Source of the DNA: Scatosoma sp045124465 | Lineage (GTDB): Bacteria > Bacillota > Clostridia > Christensenellales > Borkfalkiaceae | Assembly (NCBI GenBank): GCA_045124465.1 | Contig: JBGVLV010000003.1 | Span: 1-10,280, forward strand | Length of the DNA: 10,280 nucleotides | Reading direction: 5' to 3' | Shown here: positions 1 to 5,397 of the stretch, one piece after another | Layout of the letters: every line of letters begins with the position of its first letter | Position numbering within the stretch: the first letter of the stretch is position 1 | Position numbers and translations under genes: made by a program | The notes under the pieces: generated by a model | The model's input: only the letters and a program-made list of their open reading frames with translations | What the model was told of the DNA's origin: nothing | Database searches by the model: none

Positions 1-243
1 GGCAGAGCCTCTGTCGGGGGCTGGGACGAGCTACCCGTTAAGAAAAGCATTGATAATGCTTTTTAGGGGCGAGATGAGCGAGGACATAGTTCGTCCGAGC
101 GGTGACCGAGGGCAAAGTTTACCTTGCTTTGCCCGAGACAAACCCACGGGGGTAAGCCCCAAGTCAAGCGACCGTAGGTCGCGCCACACGCCGACAGGCG
201 TACTCACGGCACAAGCCGTGCTTTTCTGCCCCAAACAAGCGAC
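1..243 (-). repeat. Dispersed palindromic repeat block, copy A
   Basis: Non-coding block downstream of rpsI. Read on the minus strand it has the same order of elements as the blocks near 4380-4600 and 10180-10280: a CACGGC-type hairpin (205-220), an ACGCC/GGCGT hairpin (188-201), a GCGACC/GGTCGC hairpin (168-182), then a conserved core (24-135) holding a terminator-like AAAAGCATT/AATGCTTTT hairpin (43-63). Open frames crossing it are compositional and have no ribosome binding site or recognisable protein. It lies in inverted orientation to the other two copies. No transposase is visible, so any mobility would have to come from elsewhere. Confidence 0.85.
24..135 (-). repeat. 112-bp conserved repeat core, inverted copy of 4470-4581
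   Basis: By eye, the reverse complement of this stretch matches 4470-4581 over 112 bp with a single difference, in the loop of the AAAAGCATT hairpin (ATC against GTC). It contains an 8-bp GGGCAAAG/CTTTGCCC stem and the AT-rich 9-bp hairpin, which has T-rich flanks on both sides and could act as a weak bidirectional terminator. Near-identity, against the diverged flanks, suggests recent spread or gene conversion. Confidence 0.9.
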
Positions 244-273
244 AAAAAAAACCGAACGGAAATTCCGTTCGGT
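244..273 (-). terminator. Rho-independent terminator of the rplM-rpsI operon
   Basis: A 9-bp perfect stem (ACCGAACGG 251-259 with CCGTTCGGT 265-273, 5-nt loop) is followed on the minus strand by a run of seven T (244-250). It lies about 30 bp past the rpsI stop codon, as expected for an intrinsic terminator closing the operon. Confidence 0.9.
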
Positions 274-304
274 AATTTTCTCTTTCGTTCGGTCGCCCCG
301 AAAA

Positions 305-718
305 TTATCTCTTCGAGAACTGAGGAGCGCGACGCGCTTTCTTTAAACCGTACTTCTTTCTTTCCTTCGCGCGAGGGTCGCGGGTAAGGAATCCCGCCGC
401 TTTGAGCGCGGAACGGCTGTTCTCTTCCGCTTCGAGGAGCGCACGAGCTACGCCAAGACGGATAGCGCCCGCCTGACCGGTGTAACCGCCGCCGATCACG
501 TTGACCATAACGTCGTATTTCGCCGTTACTTCGAGAAGGTCGAGGGGCTGTTTCACGATATATTGAAGAGTTCCCTGAGGGAAGTAGTCCTCAAAAGCGC
601 GATCGTTGATGACGATCGTTCCGTTGCCGCCGGGGATAAGACGAACGCGAGCGATAGCCTTCTTTCTTCTGCCCGTTCCCCAGAATTGAAGTTTCTTTTT
701 AACGTTTGCTTTTGCCAT
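305..718 (-). CDS. rpsI: 30S ribosomal protein S9
   Basis: Structural protein of the small ribosomal subunit. Its C-terminal tail reaches the P-site tRNA in known ribosome structures. The 137-residue product has the family pattern: GTGRRKKAIARVRL near residues 14-28, then PGGNGTIVIND, then VNVIGGGYTGQAGAIRLGVARAL in the middle, and a very basic C-terminus ending in the diagnostic Ser-Lys-Arg. The length is close to the usual 130 residues. The start is supported by AGAGGA about 8 nt upstream of the ATG at 718. The gene lies 16 bp after rplM, the standard bacterial pairing, and is closed by the terminator at 244-273. No anomaly was seen. Confidence 0.98.
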   Translation of the reverse strand: MAKANVKKKLQFWGTGRRKKAIARVRLIPGGNGTIVINDRAFEDYFPQGTLQYIVKQPLDLLEVTAKYDVMVNVIGGGYTGQAGAIRLGVARALLEAEENSRSALKAAGFLTRDPRAKERKKYGLKKARRAPQFSKR

Positions 719-734
719 TTTTCAATCCTCTCTT

Positions 735-1166
735 TTAGTCAACTTTCAATACTTCGGGTTTTTGTGCCGCGTGATTGTGTTCAGCGCCCTTGTAAACGCG
801 GAGCTTTTTAAGCATCGCTCTGCCAAGGCTGTTCTTGGGGAGCATACCTCTGACTGCCTCGTAAACGGCAAGGTCGCTCTTTTCCGCCATCAACTTCTTG
901 TAAGGGATCTCTTTCAGACCGCCGATGTAAGCGGTGTGGTATCTGTAATATTTATCTTCCAACTTTTTACCGGTAAGAACGGTCTTGTCGGTGTTGATAA
1001 CGATGACGAAATCGCCCGTGTCAACGTTGGGAGTGAAGGTAGGTTTGTGTTTGCCGCGAAGAACGGATGCGACTTTGGTAGCAAGACGGCCGAGAGGAAC
1101 TCCCGCAGCGTCCACGACGTACCACTTTCTTTCAACCGTTTCGGCGTGCGCCATATAGGTTTTCAT
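735..1166 (-). CDS. rplM: 50S ribosomal protein L13
   Basis: Structural and early-assembly protein of the large ribosomal subunit. The 143-residue product shows the L13 landmarks: RKWYVVDAAGVPLGRLATKVASVLRGK near residues 13-39, a GDFVIVINTDK segment (51-61), YYRHT-like YYRYHTAYIGG, and the C-terminal AVRGMLPKNSLGRAMLKKLRVYKGAEHNHAAQKP block, split here by its basic helices. The length is normal for the family. The ATG at 1166 is preceded by AAGGAG with a 10-nt gap. It is the first gene of the rplM-rpsI operon, read from the promoter at 1305-1333 through a leader of about 130 nt that can fold. L13-type leaders with autoregulatory roles are known in Bacillota, so feedback by L13 is plausible but not shown here. 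Confidence 0.98.
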   Translation of the reverse strand: MKTYMAHAETVERKWYVVDAAGVPLGRLATKVASVLRGKHKPTFTPNVDTGDFVIVINTDKTVLTGKKLEDKYYRYHTAYIGGLKEIPYKKLMAEKSDLAVYEAVRGMLPKNSLGRAMLKKLRVYKGAEHNHAAQKPEVLKVD

Positions 1167-1203
1167 AATGATGTTACTCCTTATTCCGTGTGTATTTTCG
1201 TTC

Positions 1204-1298
1204 GTTGCGTATATTTTGTCCGATGTAGCGTTTTGCGCTTTAAAATCCGTTCAACTAACGGGGAAAAACGGGAAATTCAAGCGTTTTCCGCAACTTGC
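1204..1298 (-). promoter_or_regulatory. Structured 5' leader of rplM-rpsI (candidate L13 leader)
   Basis: Between the predicted transcription start (about 1298) and the ribosome binding site, the minus-strand RNA can form a closed structure. GTTGCG (1294-1289) pairs with CGCAAC (1209-1204) as a 6-bp closing helix. Inside it are a CCGTT/AACGG hairpin (1261-1247) and an AGCG/CGCT hairpin (1239-1227). This three-way-junction layout just ahead of rplM is what a ribosomal-protein autoregulatory leader would look like. Assignment to the known L13 leader family is inference from position and fold. Confidence 0.55.
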
Positions 1299-1304
1299 TT
1301 ATTT

Positions 1305-1333
1305 ATTGTATTATGAAACGAAATTTAAGTCAA
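1305..1333 (-). promoter_or_regulatory. Sigma-A promoter of rplM-rpsI
   Basis: On the minus strand TTGACT (1333-1328) is separated by exactly 17 bp from TACAAT (1310-1305), giving a start near 1298. It lies about 140 bp upstream of rplM and downstream of the gap terminator, so the ribosomal operon is an independent unit. The stretch from 1334 to 1426 is T-rich on the plus strand, and I see nothing else in it. Confidence 0.8.
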
Positions 1334-1426
1334 GCTGTTTTGCGCCGACTTTTTCAATTTTTTTTAAAATTTTCGATTTTTTTTCGAAAGAGCGGAAAAT
1401 CTTTTTTCCAAAACCCGCCAAAGCGC

Positions 1427-1458
1427 AAAAAAAGACTTCCGAGGAGACTCGGAAGTCT
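1427..1458 (-). terminator. Rho-independent terminator of gap
   Basis: A perfect 11-bp stem (AGACTTCCGAG 1433-1443 with CTCGGAAGTCT 1448-1458, 4-nt loop) is followed on the minus strand by a T tract (1432-1427). It starts about 22 bp past the gap stop codon. Confidence 0.95.
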
Positions 1459-1480
1459 GATTTTCTTTTATCTCAAAAGA

Positions 1481-2500
1481 TCAAAGTTCTGCGAAGTATT
1501 TGATCGTTCTGACCATCTGGCTCGTGTAGGAGTTCTCGTTGTCGTACCAGGAAACGACTTTAACAAGCGTCGTGCCGTCGCCCATGGGCATGCACTTCGT
1601 CTGCGTAGCGTCGAACAACGAACCGTACGTGATACCGATGATGTCCGAAGAAACGATCTCTTCTTCCGTGTAACCGAAGGACGCCGACGCCGCCGCTTTC
1701 ATCGCCGCGTTTACCGTAGCCGCGTCTACTTCGCCGTCGCAGATCGCAACGAGCTGCGTCAACGATCCGGTGGGAACGGGAACGCGTTGTGCGCAACCGT
1801 CAAGCACGCCGTTGAGTTCGGGAATAACAAGACCGATCGCCTTCGCCGCACCCGTCGAGTTGGGAACGATGTTCACAGCCGCCGCACGCGCACGACGGAG
1901 GTCGCCCTTTCTGTGGGGTCCGTCAAGTACCATCTGGTCGCCCGTGAACGCGTGGATCGTCGTCATATAACCTTTCTTGATCTTGGAAAGCTTATTGAGC
2001 GTGTTCGCCATAGGCGCAAGGCAGTTGGTGGTGCAGGACGCCGCGGAAATGATCGTGTCGTTCTTCGTGAGCGTCTTTTCGTTTACGCTGTAAACGATCG
2101 TGGGAAGGTCGTTGCCCGCGGGAGCGGAAATAACGACTTTCTTCGCGCCGGCTTTGATGTGCGCCTCGGACTTCGCTTTGGAAGTATAGAAACCGGTACA
2201 TTCAAGCACTACGTCTACGTCGAGCGCCGCCCAAGGGCAGTTCGCCGCGTCTTTTTCCGCGTAGATCTTGATCGTCTTACCGTTTACGGTGATCGTGCCG
2301 GCCGCGTCGTCTGCGGATACGGTGTCCGCGAGCGCGTATCTGCCCTGCGCGGAGTCGTACTTCAAAAGGTGCGCGAGCATGGAAGGGCTGGTAAGGTCGT
2401 TGATCGCGACTACGTCATAGCCTTCTGCGCCGAACATCTGTCTGAATGCAAGACGGCCGATACGACCGAAACCGTTGATTGCAACTTTTACGTTTGCCAT
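1481..2500 (-). CDS. gap: Type I glyceraldehyde-3-phosphate dehydrogenase
   Basis: Glycolytic enzyme that oxidises and phosphorylates glyceraldehyde 3-phosphate to 1,3-bisphosphoglycerate using NAD+; cytoplasmic homotetramer in the known family. The 339-residue product starts with the Rossmann motif INGFGRIGR (8-16). Asp35 in AINDL is the usual NAD-preferring residue. The catalytic Cys156 lies in SAASCTTNCLAP and the catalytic His183 in TTIHAFTGDQ. The phosphate-binding and S-loop region (DGPHRKGDLRRARAA, near 193-207), the STGAAKAIGLVIPELNG segment and the C-terminal SWYDNENSY are all intact. The length is normal. The start is set by GGAGG 9 nt before the ATG. It is monocistronic, with its own promoter and terminator; no pgk, tpi or cggR neighbour lies in the window. 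Confidence 0.98.
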   Translation of the reverse strand: MANVKVAINGFGRIGRLAFRQMFGAEGYDVVAINDLTSPSMLAHLLKYDSAQGRYALADTVSADDAAGTITVNGKTIKIYAEKDAANCPWAALDVDVVLECTGFYTSKAKSEAHIKAGAKKVVISAPAGNDLPTIVYSVNEKTLTKNDTIISAASCTTNCLAPMANTLNKLSKIKKGYMTTIHAFTGDQMVLDGPHRKGDLRRARAAAVNIVPNSTGAAKAIGLVIPELNGVLDGCAQRVPVPTGSLTQLVAICDGEVDAATVNAAMKAAASASFGYTEEEIVSSDIIGITYGSLFDATQTKCMPMGDGTTLVKVVSWYDNENSYTSQMVRTIKYFAEL

Positions 2501-2571
2501 AATAAAGTTCCTCCAAATTTTGAAAAAATATTTTTTATCTGTCTTACGTTTTCGGACGAGCGGAAAAAATT

Positions 2572-2588
2572 GACAATCCCTGCTTGTC
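2572..2588 (-). promoter_or_regulatory. 5'-terminal hairpin of the gap transcript
   Basis: The first bases expected after the gap promoter can form a GACAA/TTGTC stem (2588-2584 with 2576-2572) with a 7-nt loop. A stem at the very 5' end of a highly expressed glycolytic mRNA would be consistent with protection from 5'-dependent decay. The stem is short, so this is a weak call. Confidence 0.35.
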
Positions 2589-2596
2589 CGTGTACT

Positions 2597-2625
2597 ATTC
2601 TACCATACTTTTTTTCTTTCGTCAA
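2597..2625 (-). promoter_or_regulatory. Sigma-A promoter of gap
   Basis: On the minus strand TTGACG (2625-2620) and TAGAAT (2602-2597) are 17 bp apart, giving a start near 2590 and a leader of about 90 nt. Between this promoter and the divergent one at 2737 the sequence is AT-rich and holds nothing further that I recognise. Confidence 0.85.
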
Positions 2626-2736
2626 TAATTTTGCCCCGTTCTTCGAAAAATTATTTTCTAAAATCTTATGAAAAATTCCCCCTCGAATTTTGTGCAATTT
2701 TTTCTTCGTAAATTTTATTTAAAAGCTTTACTGTAT

Positions 2737-2765
2737 TTGACACCCGCGCGCTATTATAGTATAAT
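2737..2765 (+). promoter_or_regulatory. Perfect-consensus sigma-A promoter of the DUF898-like gene
   Basis: TTGACA (2737-2742), a 17-bp spacer, then TATAAT (2760-2765), with an AT-rich stretch upstream that could serve as an UP element. Transcription would start near 2772 and leave a leader of about 29 nt. No obvious operator overlaps it. Confidence 0.92.
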
Positions 2766-2800
2766 AATGTATATAACGAAATTGATAAGGAGAAGGAAAA

Positions 2801-3376
2801 ATGTCAAAAACGCAAACTGCACAAACGGAAGAAGTCCGTTCCAAGTTCCACGGCGGAATGCTCGGACTTATCGGTATCTCTCTCTTATGGCTCTTGATCG
2901 TCGTATGCACGCTCACCATCGGTACGGCGTGGGCGAACTGTATGTATTACAGATGGTATGCAAAACACACCGAGATCGACGGCAAACGCCTCACCTTCGA
3001 CGGCAAGGGTATTCAACTGTTCGGGAACTATATCAAATGGTTCTGGCTCACCGTCATCACCCTCGGTATCTACGGTCTTTGGGTAGGTATCAAGTTCGAA
3101 AAATGGAAGGTCAAGCACACCCATTTCAAAGCGGAAGAAGTCCAAGCCGAAACGAACGCTCCCGCACAGGCACAGCCCGTGTACGCGGCGAACCCGTATC
3201 TGCCTCAACCCCAACCCCAAGCGCAAATGCCGGCGCAACCGCAATGTCAACCGCAGTTCCAGCCCGCGTTCCCGCCTTTCCCGTTCTATCCCTATCCGTA
3301 CCCTTATCCCCAAATGCCGCCTTACGGTTGCCCGCATGCGCCGCAGAACGGTACGAACGAACAGAACAAGCAATAA
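2801..3376 (+). CDS. Short DUF898-like membrane protein with a Pro/Gln/Tyr-rich tail
   Basis: Predicted inner-membrane protein of 191 residues; no known reaction. Two hydrophobic segments (about 20-43 and 79-97) sit in two similar half-units. Each ends in an aromatic and basic stretch: YYRWYAKHTEIDGKRLTFDG (49-68) and KFEKWKVKHTHF (98-109). The LTxITLGIYxLW pattern and the KHTxxDGxRLxFDG motif are those I associate with DUF898 (YjgN-like) proteins, here in a compact form. Residues about 112-191 are a low-complexity tail rich in Pro, Gln, Ala and Tyr, including a run of Tyr-Pro pairs near 163-170. It is probably a disordered cytoplasmic or surface segment. AAGGAG lies 8-10 nt before the ATG. 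It is a single-gene unit with a perfect promoter and a shared terminator. Confidence 0.7.
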   Translation: MSKTQTAQTEEVRSKFHGGMLGLIGISLLWLLIVVCTLTIGTAWANCMYYRWYAKHTEIDGKRLTFDGKGIQLFGNYIKWFWLTVITLGIYGLWVGIKFEKWKVKHTHFKAEEVQAETNAPAQAQPVYAANPYLPQPQPQAQMPAQPQCQPQFQPAFPPFPFYPYPYPYPQMPPYGCPHAPQNGTNEQNKQ

Positions 3377-3395
3377 AACGAGCATACATAAAAAC

Positions 3396-3424
3396 ACGGT
3401 CGCCCGCGGGCGACCGTTCTTTTT
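3396..3424. terminator. Bidirectional terminator between converging genes
   Basis: A 22-bp perfect palindrome (3396-3417), very GC-rich, is followed by TCTTTTT on the plus strand. On the minus strand the palindrome is followed by GTTTTTAT. It sits between the stop codon of the DUF898-like gene and that of the converging XRE regulator, so it can end both transcripts. Confidence 0.88.
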
Positions 3425-3430
3425 GGGGTT

Positions 3431-3739
3431 TTACTCCGCAAGGCATTTGAGGAACGCCAGCGCGGAGGATTTTTTCTTGTCGGGAATTTTACGGAACGTT
3501 TCCAAAAGTTCTATCTCTTGCGGCGACGGGTCGCTGAACTCTACGTCCGAGAAAAATTGCGACAGCGATATGCCGAACACCGAGCATACGTCCTCTAACA
3601 CGTTTATCGTCGGCATACGTTTGTTCTCGTTGAACCAGTCGTAAACCGTCGATTCAGACACGCCCGTTTCTTTCGCTAATTTTGAGAGTGATTTATTCTC
3701 CTGCTTGCATAAGGCAAGTATCCGATCCTGAACGTTCAT
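3431..3739 (-). CDS. XRE-family helix-turn-helix transcriptional regulator
   Basis: DNA-binding repressor-type protein of 102 residues. The lambda-Cro/C1-type HTH spans about residues 6-60, with the core LSKLAKETGVSESTVYDWFN near 18-37 and the third-helix region MPTINVLEDVCSVFGISLSQFF following. The C-terminal part (73-102, SPQEIELLETFRKIPDKKKSSALAFLK) is a short helical segment seen in many small Bacillota regulators and could support dimerisation. Upstream there is only a weak GGGGG as ribosome binding site, which would fit low expression. It is divergent from the 138-residue gene and separated from it by 137 bp that hold two dyads with CTTGT-type arms. It therefore probably controls itself and that neighbour. 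Whether it is a host or phage-derived regulator cannot be decided from sequence. Confidence 0.88.
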   Translation of the reverse strand: MNVQDRILALCKQENKSLSKLAKETGVSESTVYDWFNENKRMPTINVLEDVCSVFGISLSQFFSDVEFSDPSPQEIELLETFRKIPDKKKSSALAFLKCLAE

Positions 3740-3754
3740 TTTTAGCCCCCGTAC

Positions 3755-3768
3755 TTGTATTCATACAA
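3755..3768. promoter_or_regulatory. Candidate XRE operator, site A
   Basis: Perfect inverted repeat TTGTAT-TC-ATACAA, with C before it, 16 bp upstream of the regulator's start codon. It would lie in the 5' part of the regulator's transcript or its promoter. The outer TTGT/ACAA arms match site B at 3821-3834, although the spacing between arms differs by 2 bp. Autoregulation by the adjacent XRE protein is inference. Confidence 0.5.
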
Positions 3769-3820
3769 TAGTTTACCACCAGTTCATACCTAAAATACTC
3801 GTATCAATCCGCGAAAAATA

Positions 3821-3834
3821 CTTGTCAGAACAAG
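3821..3834. promoter_or_regulatory. Candidate XRE operator, site B, overlapping a -35 box
   Basis: Perfect inverted repeat CTTGT-CAGA-ACAAG. Its left half contains the -35 hexamer (TTGTCA, 3822-3827) of the plus-strand promoter, so a bound dimer would block polymerase directly. This is the usual layout of a repressor site for an XRE-family protein. Confidence 0.58.
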
Positions 3835-3850
3835 AATGTTGTGCTATAAT
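3822..3850 (+). promoter_or_regulatory. Sigma-A promoter of the 138-residue gene
   Basis: TTGTCA (3822-3827), a 17-bp spacer, then a perfect TATAAT (3845-3850). Transcription would begin near 3857, about 20 nt before the ATG. The -35 box is embedded in dyad site B. Confidence 0.85.
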
Positions 3851-3876
3851 GAGTATAACAAAGGAGTAAGAGAGAT

Positions 3877-4293
3877 ATGTACGAAAGAGCGGAAGATTTT
3901 CCGGAGTTAGTGGAGTTGTTGCGGGTGCTGTATAAAATTTTGCACAGCGCGAAGGTATACCCAAAGAGCGAGGCGTTGTGCGAGATCATTTATTACGAGG
4001 ACTATTTGGACGAGAAATACGGACGGAGAAAAGACGCCGTGCGAACGGCGGCGTGGGAGGAATTCGAGAAAGAGGTTGAGCGCGGAATAAGGGCGTTAAG
4101 GACGTTGCCGACGGGGATATTAGGCGGTGTGGCGAACGAGCGGGCGTTATATTTCGGGCGTATCGACGACAAGACGAGGAACGCGGTGACGAAATACTAC
4201 CGCAAAGTGCGGCGGCGTGCGAAGAAGTTATTCAAGGAATACTTGCCGAAGGATACGTTTTTTGTGGAGGAGGCGGGAGAGCCGTCGTCTTGA
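3877..4293 (+). CDS. Unrecognised 138-residue charged helical protein
   Basis: I do not recognise this family. The product is soluble, with no signal peptide or membrane segment, and looks largely alpha-helical. An amphipathic N-terminal part (LVELLRVLYKILHSAKVY, about 11-28) is followed by an acidic middle, a conserved-looking TLPTGILGGVANERALYFG segment (about 76-94), and a basic helix RKVRRRAKKLFKEYL (109-123). AAGGAG lies about 10 nt before the ATG, and a good promoter drives it. The regulator next door probably represses it. Its codons (GAG, CGG, GGG, TTG/TTA) resemble the phage block at 5398-9865 more than the C-ending style of the nearby DUF898-like gene, so a phage or mobile-element origin is possible. 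The stop codon lies inside a dispersed repeat, so the native C-terminus may have been replaced. Confidence 0.75.
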   Translation: MYERAEDFPELVELLRVLYKILHSAKVYPKSEALCEIIYYEDYLDEKYGRRKDAVRTAAWEEFEKEVERGIRALRTLPTGILGGVANERALYFGRIDDKTRNAVTKYYRKVRRRAKKLFKEYLPKDTFFVEEAGEPSS

Positions 4294-4620
4294 ACGAAGT
4301 GAAGAATCCCGAAACGCAACTTCGTTGCGGGTACGCCTTACGGCGTGGGGCGCAACCTACGGTTGCTTTGTTTTGGGGCTGAAAAGCACGGCTTACGCCG
4401 CGAATACGCCTTACGGCGTGGGGCGCGACCTGCGGTCGCTCTACTTGGGGCTTGTTCGTGGGCTTGTATCGGGCAAAGCAAGGTAAACTTTGCCCTCGGT
4501 CACCGCTCGGACGAACTATGTCCTCGCTCATCTCGCCCCTAAAAAGCATTGTCAATGCTTTTCTTAACGGGTAGCTCGTCCTCAACCTCCCGCAAGGGAC
4601 GTTGTCCCTTGACCCTTGGA
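4288..4620 (+). repeat. Dispersed palindromic repeat block, copy B
   Basis: Gene-free stretch made of joined hairpin modules. A TTGAACGAAGTGAAGAATC element (4290-4308) resembles the reverse complement of 9951-9972. Then come CGCAAC-TTC-GTTGCG (4315-4329), ACGCC-TTAC-GGCGT (4333-4346), GCAACC-TAC-GGTTGC (4352-4366), CGGC-TTAC-GCCG (4389-4400), ACGCC-TTAC-GGCGT again (4406-4419), GCGACC-TGC-GGTCGC (4425-4439), the 112-bp core, and CAAGGGAC-GTT-GTCCCTTG (4593-4611), which recurs identically at 10139-10157. No open frame here is credible. Confidence 0.88.
4470..4581 (+). repeat. 112-bp conserved repeat core, partner of 24-135
   Basis: Near-identical inverted partner of 24-135. It contains GGGCAAAG (4471-4478) pairing with CTTTGCCC (4488-4495), and the AAAAGCATT-GTC-AATGCTTTT hairpin (4542-4562). 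The latter has TCTT after it on plus and T after it on minus, so it may serve as a weak terminator for both the 138-residue gene and the minus-strand gene at 4627. The first bases of another copy in the same orientation appear at 10269-10280. Confidence 0.9.
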
Positions 4621-4626
4621 CGGGGG

Positions 4627-5358
4627 TCAGTCTTCCTGTTCGTACGGGGGACGGCGGGGAGGTTTGAGAATGAGTGCGGCGAGGACGGGGACGAGCAGGC
4701 AAAGGGCGATCAGGATCGCGATCTGCGCGGGGCTGGTCGAGCCGCTTTGCTCCTCGTCGTCCGTGGAGTCCGTCGTTTCGCCCGAAACGTTCTGGGAAAG
4801 GCGTTCTTCGTATTCGGGGTTCTCGTCGTACGTTAGATCGGCGGGTTTGGGGATATACCCGAACGAGTCGCCGCGGAGTATGTAACAATACGTTTTCGAA
4901 CCGATCCTGTAATCGCCGTAGTAGGCGCAGGTGACGGTGATCTCGCTCAAAAACGAGGAGTCGTCCGAAAAACTGTCTTCCAAACGGTAGCGGACTTCGA
5001 ACAGCCGATATAGATACGGGCGTTGGGGGGTATAGTCCACGAAGGTAAGCTCGGAAGTGCGGGCGTAGCCGACGAGTTTTTTCACGTTGGCGTCGTCGTA
5101 AAGATACTCGATCTTGCAATAGTCGGGCGAGGTTTCGAGGACTTTGACGAAGTACGTTTTGGGGAGCAGGAAAAGACCTTTCGTTTCGTCTTTGGCGGTG
5201 TAGAAGAACGTAGAGTCGCCGAGGATACAAGCGTATTCGCCCGAACTTGCGCTCTCGTCCGCTTGGGCGGGCGCGGGAGCGGCGAGCGGGAAAAGCGCGT
5301 ACAAAAAATATAGGAATGCGGCGAGCGCCGAAAAAATCAACTTTTTCATAAATTTCAT
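4627..5358 (-). CDS. Exported membrane-anchored SH3-like protein
   Basis: A 243-residue protein of unknown role. The N-terminus (MKFMKKLIFSALAAFLYFLYALFPLAAPAPAQA) is a clear signal peptide, with cleavage probably near residue 33. Residues about 41-110 (stress on ILGDSTFFYT, LLPKTYFVKVLE, YCKIEYL, VGYARTSELTFV) have the alternating-strand look of a bacterial SH3-like domain, and a second similar segment covers about 114-176 (VTCAYYGDYRIGSKTYCYIL, FGYIP). An acidic Ser/Thr linker (180-209) leads to one transmembrane helix (about 211-231) and a short basic, then acidic tail inside. This suggests a cell-surface or wall-facing protein. The start is ambiguous: Met1 (5358) and Met4 (5349) both lack a Shine-Dalgarno sequence. 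Its C-ending codon style matches the host genes, not the phage block. Confidence 0.75.
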   Translation of the reverse strand: MKFMKKLIFSALAAFLYFLYALFPLAAPAPAQADESASSGEYACILGDSTFFYTAKDETKGLFLLPKTYFVKVLETSPDYCKIEYLYDDANVKKLVGYARTSELTFVDYTPQRPYLYRLFEVRYRLEDSFSDDSSFLSEITVTCAYYGDYRIGSKTYCYILRGDSFGYIPKPADLTYDENPEYEERLSQNVSGETTDSTDDEEQSGSTSPAQIAILIALCLLVPVLAALILKPPRRPPYEQED

Positions 5359-5397
5359 TATAACGGGAAAGGGAGGGGCGATTTTGTCCGCTTAGCG

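Noticed and set aside
1295..2671. Long plus-strand frame antisense to gap
   Set aside because: It mirrors the intact GAPDH gene, its Arg/Val-rich translation is typical of an antisense shadow, and it lacks a ribosome binding site.
3877..4293. Reading the 138-residue gene as a small terminase because it precedes terL
   Set aside because: It lacks an HTH, is separated from terL by a repeat block and an opposing gene, and the better small-terminase resemblance is at 6874-7251.
4315..4611. CRISPR-like array
   Set aside because: The repeated units are varied short palindromes without constant-length spacers, and no cas gene is present.
4232..5230. Long minus-strand frame across repeat B and the SH3-like gene
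   Set aside because: It overlaps a gene with a clear signal peptide and membrane anchor in another frame; its own translation is Arg/Pro-rich and covers non-coding repeats.
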